Shown: in pieces, positions 22,069 to 29,642 of the stretch | How the letters are laid out: every line of letters starts with the position of its first letter | How positions within the stretch are numbered: the stretch's first letter is position 1 | From: Lachnospiraceae bacterium | Lineage (GTDB): Bacteria > Bacillota > Clostridia > Lachnospirales > Lachnospiraceae | DNA length: 37,843 nucleotides | Assembly (NCBI GenBank): GCA_028689715.1 | Contig: JAQVCQ010000014.1 | Location: 1 to 37,843 of the forward strand | Direction of reading: 5' to 3' | Position numbers and translations under genes: made by a program | Notes under the pieces: generated by a model | What the model was told of the DNA's origin: nothing | Seen by the model: the letters and a program-made list of their open reading frames with translations, nothing else | Database searches by the model: none

Positions 22069-24079
22069 TGGAAGCCTCTTTCTGTTCAGGGGGAGCGGCG
22101 GCGGGAGCTGGCGTTGCGGCATACCACGCCGCAGGGCGCGGCTCGTAAATGGAATCCGTTATGCCGCTTTGATATTGGGGAGTCAGGCCGGGAACCGGAA
22201 TTTTTGCGCGGGCCGAAAAAACCGGATCGAAGAAATAGAGAATTTGCCGACCGTAGATAGGCGATTGCCCGGCTGTGAAAATCAGCATATCGCCGGGCTT
22301 TATCACTTTGCCCTGCGAGTCCTTTTCCGGGCCGGGGAGCCTCATGCACTCGTCGGGCGTGAGCAGGGGCCGGGCCGTTTCCGTCACGTTGACCGAGGCG
22401 TTTTTCATATGCCCCGTTCTGGAGCCGGAAAGGGATACCTTTTCTTCCACGACAGTGGTTTTGCCCGTCATGTCGGAAAGGGTTTTGGCCGTTTCAATGG
22501 TGTTCGGCGCGTAGGCAATACGCACATGGCAGTTCGCCATGAGCGCGTTATCCTTGCCGTACACGGCATTGAGTTGGGTAATGTCCTGAACGATGATGTA
22601 GACCTTGCCGCCGTAACCGGCGATATAGGCCAACGCCTTTTCCATGATCGGGAGCTTCCCCAAGCTGGTGAACTCGTCCAGCAGGAGCAGAAGGCGGTGT
22701 TTGTACCCGGCCACACTTCCGCCGTCGGCAAATTCCATTTTTGAGCACACGCGGCGCACAATCATATCCACCATAAGCCGGAGCAAGGGCCGCATCCGGT
22801 CAATATCCGCAGGGGATATGACAAGATACAGATTCACCGGCTTTTCATGGTTCATCAGGTCATAGACGCGGAAATCACAAGAGGCGGTGTTCAGTGCCAC
22901 CACCGGATCGCGGTACAGCGCCAGATTGGTCAGCGCCGTGGAAACAACGCCGGATGCTTCATTTTCCGCCTTGTTAAGCATCTCTCGCGCAGAGCTGGCG
23001 ATAAAGGTGTGGGCTTTATCGCCACCTTCGGCATCGGGAAACATCCCTTGCAACAATTCCGCATGGGGCGTTTCCACCATTTCTTTGAACAGGTCTTGAA
23101 TGGTGCGGCTCTCGTCCGCCAACATGCAGGAGAGGTCATAGAGGGTTGCCGTCCGCTTTTGGGCGTGACGTGTCATAATGCAGCAATGGAGGATCGCCCC
23201 GCCGAGCATGGCGAAAGCCGCCTTGCTCCAATGGTCTTCAAGCCCCTTTCCCGTAGGGTCAACCAGCATGGCAGCCATATTCTGCACGTCCGGTATCGCC
23301 AGCAGCGTATCGAGGCGGATTTCTTCCAGGGGATTGAAGCGAGCCGACGCGCCGGAGGGATCGGAGGGATCAAACCGCAAAACAACCTGATCTTGCGATT
23401 TGCGCCACCCGGCAGTTAAGGCCCAGTTTTCGCCTTTAATATCAAGAACGATGCTGGAGCCTTCCCAGGCCAGCAGCGTAGGCAGAATCAGCCCCACGCC
23501 CTTACCGGAGCGGGTAGGCGCAAAGACCATGATGTGTTCAGGGCCGTTATGCCGGAGGTAGAGTTGCGTTTCTTCGGGCCTGGAGTGGAGTTTTCGCAGC
23601 AGGAGCGCGGCACCGGCATACTTTTTAAGCCAGCCGCCCACATAGACGCCCTTGCCTTCAAAGTAGCCCATCGTGCGGATTTCTTTTTCTTCCGCCCACC
23701 GCGCCGAGCCGTGCAGATTGGCGTTGGAGCGCAATTTCTTCTGAAAACAAAGCCAGACGCCGATAATGACGAATTGCGGGAGCAGGAAAAGAACCTGGCT
23801 GTGGGTAATGGCCTGATCAATAAAACCATAGGTATCGCTTGCCCCGAACCGCTCTTGCCAGACGAAGGCCGACCAGGGCGCGTACCAGGGAAGGCCAAAG
23901 GCGATCCCCCACGGCTGGCCGAGAGCGGCTTGATAATCGAAAAACGCCGCTATGCACTGTGTTGCCAGAGCCATGCTGCCAAGACCGAGCAGCAGCATGA
24001 ACGGCAGGTAGAGCCAGCGCAGCGGCGTTTTTTGCGGGGATTTCTCCCCCAAACCGTATTGAACTTTTTTCGCGCACAT
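22046..24079 (-). CDS. traG: Coupling protein TraG (VirD4 family)
   Basis: A 677-residue type IV coupling protein that links the relaxosome to the secretion channel. Two N-terminal membrane segments (LPFMLLLGLGSMALATQCI at about 26-44 and VLFLLPQFVIIGVWLCF at about 94-110) anchor it. The ATPase has Walker A PTRSGKGVGLILP (about 188-200) and Walker B LLLLDEFTSLGKLP (about 463-476), with further VirD4 motifs ITQLNAVYGK and the TGKTTVVEEKVS linker. It follows trbI after a Com-tail repeat (24071-24136), and its first codons ATGTGCGCGAAA are the same as those of topA. Length is typical of the TraG family (about 635-680). Confidence 0.94.
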   Translation of the reverse strand: MCAKKVQYGLGEKSPQKTPLRWLYLPFMLLLGLGSMALATQCIAAFFDYQAALGQPWGIAFGLPWYAPWSAFVWQERFGASDTYGFIDQAITHSQVLFLLPQFVIIGVWLCFQKKLRSNANLHGSARWAEEKEIRTMGYFEGKGVYVGGWLKKYAGAALLLRKLHSRPEETQLYLRHNGPEHIMVFAPTRSGKGVGLILPTLLAWEGSSIVLDIKGENWALTAGWRKSQDQVVLRFDPSDPSGASARFNPLEEIRLDTLLAIPDVQNMAAMLVDPTGKGLEDHWSKAAFAMLGGAILHCCIMTRHAQKRTATLYDLSCMLADESRTIQDLFKEMVETPHAELLQGMFPDAEGGDKAHTFIASSAREMLNKAENEASGVVSTALTNLALYRDPVVALNTASCDFRVYDLMNHEKPVNLYLVISPADIDRMRPLLRLMVDMIVRRVCSKMEFADGGSVAGYKHRLLLLLDEFTSLGKLPIMEKALAYIAGYGGKVYIIVQDITQLNAVYGKDNALMANCHVRIAYAPNTIETAKTLSDMTGKTTVVEEKVSLSGSRTGHMKNASVNVTETARPLLTPDECMRLPGPEKDSQGKVIKPGDMLIFTAGQSPIYGRQILYFFDPVFSARAKIPVPGLTPQYQSGITDSIYEPRPAAWYAATPAPAAAPPEQKEASSEQYFVA

Positions 24080-24136
24080 GACGTTCTCTTGTGGAGGCCG
24101 TCAGGCGGCGCGGAATTGGGGCGCATGGCCCGCAGG
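24071..24136 (-). repeat. Com-tail repeat copy 3 (upstream of traG)
   Basis: Encodes LRAMRPNSAPPDG on the minus strand, then GCCGCCTGACGGC. It lies between the trbI stop (24146) and the traG ATG, and shares ATGTGCGCGAAA with the topA copy. Confidence 0.8.
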
Positions 24137-24145
24137 AAGAAAGAA

Positions 24146-25369
24146 TTATCGTTGCGGGCGGTAAGGCCGCTCAAAAACCATATCCTTGGTCACAATGACG
24201 TTGAACTGGTAGCCGGGCCGGATTTCCAGCGTGGGTTTGATGTTCAGATTCTTTTGCAGCAGTTGGAGCGTGGCTTGACCGAGTTGCGCGGCCAGGGCGG
24301 AACCCATTTCATTCTGGAGCGTGGGATTGTCGCTGTCGGAATTGCTGTTATCCAGGGTATCCATCGTGTAGGCCATACCGCCGCTGATCATGCTCATGAG
24401 AATGGCCGAGCCGAATATGCGGAAATAGTGATTGTCCACTTTGTCGATATACCCGGCATAGCCGCTCATATCCGAACCGGGCATGGCTCCAAGGGTGACA
24501 GCCGAGCCGTCGGGAAAAACGACACGGTTCCAGGCCACCAAAACCCGTTCCTGCCCGTAGATTACGCGGGAATCATAGACACCGAAGAGTTTTGCCCCTT
24601 GCGGCAATAGCAGATGGTTCCCCGTGGCCGTATCAAAGACGTTTTGCGACACCTGGGCAATGATGTTGCCGGGCAGATCGGAATTGATGCCCGTCACCAT
24701 AATGCCGGGAATCACCGCGCCTGTTTTGACTTCATATTTTTGCCCGGCTGTGCGCGAGTGCGGCAGAATCCAGCTCGTATCTTTCCCGGCCCGGTCAAAG
24801 AACGCCTCTTTATCCTTGTCCGCAGCCGGATCGTAGCCGTTTTCCCGCAGCGCGGAAGTATCGGGCATGGACATGGAAGGTCTGTCAGGCGCGGAGCCGG
24901 AAGGCGTGTACGAAACCGGAGCCGTGCTTGTCTGGCTGGACTTCTGAACGCCGAGGGGAGCGGAAAGCGCGGTCAGTTGGGCTTGCGCCTTCATGCGCCG
25001 GAGGTTTTCCAATTCCTGGCGGTAATTGTCGGACTGGCTTTTATCCGACTGCACCACGATCAGCGGTTCTTTCTTCGTGCCGTTTTGTGCTGGCGCATCC
25101 GGCACGACCAGGGCGGGCGATCCGGCTGGCGGGGCCAGGGCGAGGCCGCGCCCTTCGCCCATGAGCAGCGGCTTTTCTTCCTCTTTAATATCGACTTTCG
25201 GCGTTCCGGCCTGTTCTTCTTCCTGATTGTGGGCAAAGTTCACGCTGTAAACCAGAACGCCAAGCAGGAACAGCCCGGCCAGCAGCACGGCATAGAGCGG
25301 CCATTTGCTCATGCGGGCGGCATCGACCTTTTTTGTCGGCTCCAGACTGTTAGGGGTAGTATCAGACAT
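24146..25369 (-). CDS. trbI: TrbI, VirB10-type T4SS core protein
   Basis: A 407-residue VirB10-family protein. There is a short cytoplasmic N-terminus, one membrane segment at about 24-46 (WPLYAVLLAGLFLLGVLVYSV), a proline/charged periplasmic stretch, and the conserved C-terminal domain. That domain has VKTGAVIPGIMVTGINSDLPG, LLLPQGAKLFGVYDSR and VAWNRVVFPDGSAVTLGAMPG. It spans the envelope and forms the outer-membrane core complex with TrbG and TrbH. It starts 9 bp after trbH and is the last trb gene, as in Ti-type trb operons. Domain order and length match the family. Confidence 0.94.
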   Translation of the reverse strand: MSDTTPNSLEPTKKVDAARMSKWPLYAVLLAGLFLLGVLVYSVNFAHNQEEEQAGTPKVDIKEEEKPLLMGEGRGLALAPPAGSPALVVPDAPAQNGTKKEPLIVVQSDKSQSDNYRQELENLRRMKAQAQLTALSAPLGVQKSSQTSTAPVSYTPSGSAPDRPSMSMPDTSALRENGYDPAADKDKEAFFDRAGKDTSWILPHSRTAGQKYEVKTGAVIPGIMVTGINSDLPGNIIAQVSQNVFDTATGNHLLLPQGAKLFGVYDSRVIYGQERVLVAWNRVVFPDGSAVTLGAMPGSDMSGYAGYIDKVDNHYFRIFGSAILMSMISGGMAYTMDTLDNSNSDSDNPTLQNEMGSALAAQLGQATLQLLQKNLNIKPTLEIRPGYQFNVIVTKDMVFERPYRPQR

Positions 25370-25377
25370 ATTTCCCC

Positions 25378-25908
25378 CTATTCCGAGAGGAAACTGCGGG
25401 TAGCGTCATAGGCTTTCCCCGCCGTTTCTTTTGTTTTGTCCGCAGCTTTTTGCAGCATGGAACGCCTGAACTCTATTTCCGTGCGGCTTTGCCCGGCTTC
25501 GGGCTGGCCGCTGGCGGTGTAGGCCCGCGCAATGGATTTTCCCTGTTCCCCGGTATCCGAAATGCGGAGTTGCAGATACCACGCGCTTTTTTCGTCCATT
25601 GCGTCCAGGGTGTAGGCGATAGCCAGGGCGTCAGGCCGCGCATCGGGAACCAGCGTAAAGCCCCTTGTCCGCAAACCGTTCTCAAAGGCTTGTGCAAAGC
25701 CGTTATCCACGTCTTTGGCCGGAACGAGGTGAACGGCTGTATATCCTGGAGGATATAAAGAAGAGAGACAGTCCACGGCATCAGCGGCGATAGCGGCAAC
25801 CGCATTACCTTCCGGCAGCGGCCCGCAGTAGGAATCCACAGGCCCGCGCCCCGCGCAGCCCGAAGCCAGCAGCACCATGAGCAGCAGGGGAAAAATGAGA
25901 GTACGCAT
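25378..25908 (-). CDS. trbH: TrbH lipoprotein
   Basis: A 176-residue lipoprotein. The signal peptide MRTLIFPLLLMVLLASGC ends in a lipobox with Cys18, so it is anchored in a membrane, probably the outer one. The mature part (DSYCGPLPEGNAVAAIAADAV, then YTLDAMDEKSAWYLQLRIS) resembles TrbH of RP4/Ti systems, a small component of the outer-membrane core of the type IV system. The ATG overlaps the trbG stop (TAATG). Assignment rests on position between trbG and trbI as well as on the lipobox, since TrbH sequences are weakly conserved. Confidence 0.85.
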   Translation of the reverse strand: MRTLIFPLLLMVLLASGCAGRGPVDSYCGPLPEGNAVAAIAADAVDCLSSLYPPGYTAVHLVPAKDVDNGFAQAFENGLRTRGFTLVPDARPDALAIAYTLDAMDEKSAWYLQLRISDTGEQGKSIARAYTASGQPEAGQSRTEIEFRRSMLQKAADKTKETAGKAYDATRSFLSE

Positions 25909-26837
25909 TACCTTTTCCCCCTTATGACTTCCACTTTTTCTTGATCACCGTCTACGCCGACAATGAGCGCGATCCGCTCAAAGAGGCCGTCAACAACCAT
26001 TGCCGCGTCATTCACCCGGTAATTCACCAGCACGTCACGGCTTCCCTTGCGGACGAGCAGCACCGGCATTTCCCCGGACGCGGTTTTTTCCGGCAACCGG
26101 ATAAAAGTTTGCCGCCCATCGTCATAGACCCGTTCCGGCTTCCAGGTGGCTTTGCCCTTCACTTCGTAATTGAAATTGAGCCTGGATAAATCCGCTTGCT
26201 GGCCGTCAATGGTGGTGGAGTTCCATTCCTGTTCCTTGGCTTCCCTTGCTTGCCGAGCCGCGCTCTGGCGGTTCAGAGAATCTGCGTAGAGAAAACCGAC
26301 ATAGGGCGTGTAGCCTTTGCGTTGGGAAACAAGCCGCAGGTGGTACACGCGGCGGTTTGTGGTGATAACCGTGGAGCTTTCAAGCCCGGCATCCACGGGC
26401 TTGATAAACAAATGCACTCTGGCGTCAGAGCCGGAGCCAGCGGAGCCGGATTCCACCATCCAGCGGGCCGAGTCTCCCACCACGATTTCATTGACGATCT
26501 CTCCGGCTTCCAGTTCCACGTCAGAAACTTGCATGGGCGTTGCCACAATGGTGGGCAGACTCGCCCCGTGGACGTAAACCACCTTGCCGCCACCGGAGAG
26601 AACCGGATCAATATTCTGCCGCGCCCAATCGTCCGACAGGCTAAGAGCCTTTCTTTCCTTCGGCGTCAGCGGCACGACCTTGGGGCTGATATAGTCAATT
26701 TCCGGCACGGCTTTCCCACCATCCACGCCACCGATGCCGTCTATGGCCGGAGGATAGCCGGGGGGAATATCTTGGGCGGCAAACGCGGTGTTGGCGCAGA
26801 GCGCCAGGGCGAGAGTCAGAAACAGTATCTTTTTCAT
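25908..26837 (-). CDS. trbG: TrbG, VirB9-type T4SS core protein
   Basis: A 309-residue periplasmic/outer-membrane component. The signal peptide is about 1-20 (MKKILFLTLALALCANTAFA). The VirB9-like domains follow: VYVHGASLPTIVATPMQVSDVELEAGE at the N-terminal part and YEVKGKATWKPERVYDDGRQTFIRLP in the C-terminal part. It forms the outer-membrane pore with TrbI and TrbH. I start at the ATG of 26837 because GAGG stands 5-8 bases before it; an in-frame ATG four codons upstream overlaps the trbF stop and has no ribosome site. Confidence 0.93.
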   Translation of the reverse strand: MKKILFLTLALALCANTAFAAQDIPPGYPPAIDGIGGVDGGKAVPEIDYISPKVVPLTPKERKALSLSDDWARQNIDPVLSGGGKVVYVHGASLPTIVATPMQVSDVELEAGEIVNEIVVGDSARWMVESGSAGSGSDARVHLFIKPVDAGLESSTVITTNRRVYHLRLVSQRKGYTPYVGFLYADSLNRQSAARQAREAKEQEWNSTTIDGQQADLSRLNFNYEVKGKATWKPERVYDDGRQTFIRLPEKTASGEMPVLLVRKGSRDVLVNYRVNDAAMVVDGLFERIALIVGVDGDQEKVEVIRGKR

Positions 26838-26848
26838 GGCAAACCTCA

Positions 26849-27574
26849 TTATTCTTTATTGGCGGGCATGGCCGGAGCATTCGCGCCCACGACTTTGCCA
26901 GCGGAAAGTGCTGTGATGTAAACGCCGCCCGGATTGCGGAGCAGAACGGCGTCCGCCGTGGGCGGGTTGACCTGGATCGTCACCGTGGCCTCATAGGAGT
27001 GGGAATCCAGCATGACGCCCGCATGACTGCGGACGGTTTCAACCCATTCCACCCGGTAGGAATCGGCACTGACCGGCAGCGGCAGCCCCTTGATTTCCAC
27101 ATGCACCAGCTTGCCGCTTTTGGCGATTTCATAGGGATTATTGGCCTCGTACCACTGGCGCAAAACGCCTTTGGCGCTTCCGGCCATGAAGAAGGAAAGC
27201 CGCTCGATCATTTTTTGCTGGAGTTCAACGTCCGCCGTGACCGTGCGCCAATCGCTGATGCACTTGGCAATCTCGGCCTGAATAAGCCGTTTCGGGGTTG
27301 CGCTGGCTCGATCAGCCCGTGCCACAGTTCCCATGTTGCCGAGTTTGTCCACTTCGATGATGTAGGGAACCGTCTTGACCTGACTGGCCTGTATGACGTT
27401 GCCGGTGATGGAAACCACCGTGATAATCAGACAGATAAACGCCGCCATGCGCCATTGGGCCGCCCGGCTGATATAGGAGCCGTAGCGTTCAAGCCATTCT
27501 TCACGCCCGTTCAGGTAGGGGCTTCCCCCTTTTTCCGCTACGGGCGGTTTTGCTTTTGATTTGAAAAAAGACAT
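26849..27574 (-). CDS. trbF: TrbF, VirB8-type T4SS protein
   Basis: A 241-residue inner-membrane protein. A cytoplasmic N-terminus with NGREEWLERYGSYISRAAQWR leads into one membrane segment (about 42-64, MAAFICLIITVVSITGNVIQ). The VirB8-like periplasmic domain follows (VPYIIEVDKLGN, then FFMAGSAKGVLRQWYEANNPY). It is thought to nucleate assembly of the secretion complex. It lies between trbL and trbG, as on Ti plasmids. Length fits the family. Confidence 0.92.
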   Translation of the reverse strand: MSFFKSKAKPPVAEKGGSPYLNGREEWLERYGSYISRAAQWRMAAFICLIITVVSITGNVIQASQVKTVPYIIEVDKLGNMGTVARADRASATPKRLIQAEIAKCISDWRTVTADVELQQKMIERLSFFMAGSAKGVLRQWYEANNPYEIAKSGKLVHVEIKGLPLPVSADSYRVEWVETVRSHAGVMLDSHSYEATVTIQVNPPTADAVLLRNPGGVYITALSAGKVVGANAPAMPANKE

Positions 27575-27583
27575 AGATACCGC

Positions 27584-28699
27584 CTATGAGTTGTCGTTAT
27601 TCATTTTTGCCCGTTCAAGCCGATCCTGCATTTCCGAGCGGGTACGGGTACTGAGGGCTTTTTCCCCGGAAGTTTTCGCGTCCTGCCGCGCTCCCCACAT
27701 GGCTTTCGCCATGCCCGCCGCTTTGCCGAGGCCCGTACCGCCTTCCATTCCGGCCACCTTTGCCGCGTCTTTCACGTTCTGGACGGTGTTGCTTCCGGCA
27801 ACCATTGCGCCGATAGCCGCACCGCCCACGGCGGCAGCCGAAGCGGTGAGCGCCGCGCCGCTGGAAACGTGGGAACCGTTGATAATGCCCGCGCACACGT
27901 CAGGCAGGGATTTGACCAGGGCGAGAAGCACCACGGACGCGCCAATGACCACAAAAATATCCTGCAATTCCGCCGTGGACGTAGAAAAGCCCTCTATAAA
28001 GGCAATGCCCACGCCGAGAACGAGTTGCATGACAAAGAGCTTGAAGGCCACAGCCAGAACGTAGCGGATCGCGTTGACGGCATAATCCTTGAGAAAGGAA
28101 CTGCCGCCGAAACCGACCAGGATAACAGCCGCCGCCATTGCAATCATGGCTTCGCACTTGATGAACACCACTTGCGCGGAAATCAGCGCGAAACAGATAA
28201 TGATCACCAGGGCGGCAATAAGCAGAGCAATGGAGTTGCCCGGCGACCAGATGGAGAGTTTGTCCAGAACCAGCTTGACGAGCTGCATTCCTGTCAGGAA
28301 CGGGGATTCCGAAGAGTAGCCACCCGGCGTCAGTTCCCTGCCGATTGCGCCCAGGCCGTTAATCAGGTTCCAGGCCCATTCCTGATAATAGTTGATAACG
28401 GCCATGAAGAACCCGGCCATGAGCAGGAGCATGACGAACTGTTTCAGAATATCGCCAAGCTGGTCACGATTGAGCGCGGCCTTGATGCCGAGAAAGCAGA
28501 CCTCCAGAATAACCAGCCAGCGGAACACGACCAGGGCGTACCGTTTCAAAGTCGGTTCCCAGGTGCTTGTTTTGTTGTAAAACTCATGCACCAGCCGGGA
28601 TACGAAATCTTCATCAGCGGCAAGGGCCTGTTCCGGCAGGAGCAGGAGCGCCAGCGCCGGAAGGCAGAGCGCGGCCAGTAGTAAAAAGTGCCTCTTCAT
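27584..28699 (-). CDS. trbL: TrbL, VirB6-type polytopic membrane protein
   Basis: A 371-residue membrane protein. A cleavable signal (MKRHFLLLAALCLPALALLLLPEQALA) is followed by at least five hydrophobic segments, for example FRWLVILEVCFLGIKAAL, FVMLLLMAGFFMAVINYYQ and IALLIAALVIIICFALISA. The last third is alanine/glycine-rich and basic, ending cytoplasmic. TrbL corresponds to VirB6, which forms the inner-membrane part of the DNA channel. It starts 9 bp after trbJ. TrbK, which normally lies between J and L and gives entry exclusion, is missing here. Confidence 0.92.
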   Translation of the reverse strand: MKRHFLLLAALCLPALALLLLPEQALAADEDFVSRLVHEFYNKTSTWEPTLKRYALVVFRWLVILEVCFLGIKAALNRDQLGDILKQFVMLLLMAGFFMAVINYYQEWAWNLINGLGAIGRELTPGGYSSESPFLTGMQLVKLVLDKLSIWSPGNSIALLIAALVIIICFALISAQVVFIKCEAMIAMAAAVILVGFGGSSFLKDYAVNAIRYVLAVAFKLFVMQLVLGVGIAFIEGFSTSTAELQDIFVVIGASVVLLALVKSLPDVCAGIINGSHVSSGAALTASAAAVGGAAIGAMVAGSNTVQNVKDAAKVAGMEGGTGLGKAAGMAKAMWGARQDAKTSGEKALSTRTRSEMQDRLERAKMNNDNS

Positions 28700-28708
28700 A
28701 GCCGCCGC

Positions 28709-29509
28709 CTAAAAGGGATCGGGCTTGGCCTTCGACTTGCCGATCCGGTTTGTTTTCAAGGTGTTCCGCCATGCCTCTTCCGACATTTGACTTTCTTTTT
28801 CCGCCTTCATCTGGCTGGCCAAGTTCGACTGCACCTGTGTGGCCATGAGTTCACGAAGCTGCCGGGCTTCCTGCACCTGGAGGGCCGAAAGCTGATTCCC
28901 GGCCATGATCGCCTTTTGCTGGCCGTCAGGCGTGGAAAGCAGTTCGTCAAGATAGGATTGGAAGCGCCCGGCGTCCTTTTGCAGATCGTCAAGCTGGTGG
29001 CCGGAAAGCTGGAACGTGGCTTGGGAAGCCTGATCCACGCTTTCAGACCATTTATCCCACTGCTGCTGATATTTTGCGTTGGCGGCTTCCACCTGTTCGG
29101 GGCTGGCCCCGGCCAGATCACCAAAAAGCGATTGTTCGGGGAACAGGGAGTTGAACACTTGCCCCAGGCCCACAATATCGCCGCGCAGGGTTTTGAGGTT
29201 GCTGGAGAGGTTTGCAAGGCGGGTCAGGTTGCCTTTGAGTTCATTCACCAGATTGGCCGGAAGCTGCACGGTGTTTTGGATCATATTCTGATACTGCTCA
29301 ATATTTTGCTGCACCATGCGGATTTGCTGTGCGGTTTGCTGAATATTTTCATGGTATTGACCAATGACGTTCTGCAACTGCTCCATGCTGGTAATGCGAT
29401 CAAGCAGTTGCACCAAGCTATTGCTGCAATTCGTGCATGTGACCGTCAGCGCATGGGCGGGCGTGGATAACAGCGCAAGCAAGGCAAGGCTCAAAAGATA
29501 CTTTTTCAT
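28709..29509 (-). CDS. trbJ: TrbJ, VirB5-type protein
   Basis: A 266-residue secreted protein. The signal peptide is about 1-20 (MKKYLLSLALLALLSTPAHA). A Cys-x-x-Cys follows at once (VTCTNCSNSL), then long coiled-coil helices (VIGQYHENIQQTAQQIRMV, and QEARQLRELMATQ near the end). VirB5/TrbJ proteins are minor pilus components involved in pilus assembly and contact, and TrbJ has been linked to exclusion in IncP systems together with TrbK. I start at the ATG of 29509, with AAGGAG upstream; the open frame's upstream part runs over a large hairpin (29564-29628). Confidence 0.9.
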   Translation of the reverse strand: MKKYLLSLALLALLSTPAHALTVTCTNCSNSLVQLLDRITSMEQLQNVIGQYHENIQQTAQQIRMVQQNIEQYQNMIQNTVQLPANLVNELKGNLTRLANLSSNLKTLRGDIVGLGQVFNSLFPEQSLFGDLAGASPEQVEAANAKYQQQWDKWSESVDQASQATFQLSGHQLDDLQKDAGRFQSYLDELLSTPDGQQKAIMAGNQLSALQVQEARQLRELMATQVQSNLASQMKAEKESQMSEEAWRNTLKTNRIGKSKAKPDPF

Positions 29510-29563
29510 AATGAATCTCCTTAAAAGTTTGTGAAACAGGCGAAGCGTGGCCGAGGACAAGGA

Positions 29564-29628
29564 AAAGGCCGCTTTTTGCGGAGGGAGTGGACTCTTCTCG
29601 TCCATGACCGGAGCAAAAAGCGGCCTTT
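29564..29628. promoter_or_regulatory. Perfect 16-bp hairpin between trbE and trbJ
   Basis: AAAGGCCGCTTTTTGC (29564-29579) and its exact complement (29613-29628) enclose a 33-base loop that itself has a small GGAC/GTCC hairpin on the minus strand. In the minus-strand transcript the stem is followed by TTTTCC. It lies in a 133-bp gap in an otherwise tightly packed operon. It may attenuate or partly terminate transcription, or protect the trbE message end. Confidence 0.8.
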
Positions 29629-29642
29629 GACGCAGTAATCGG

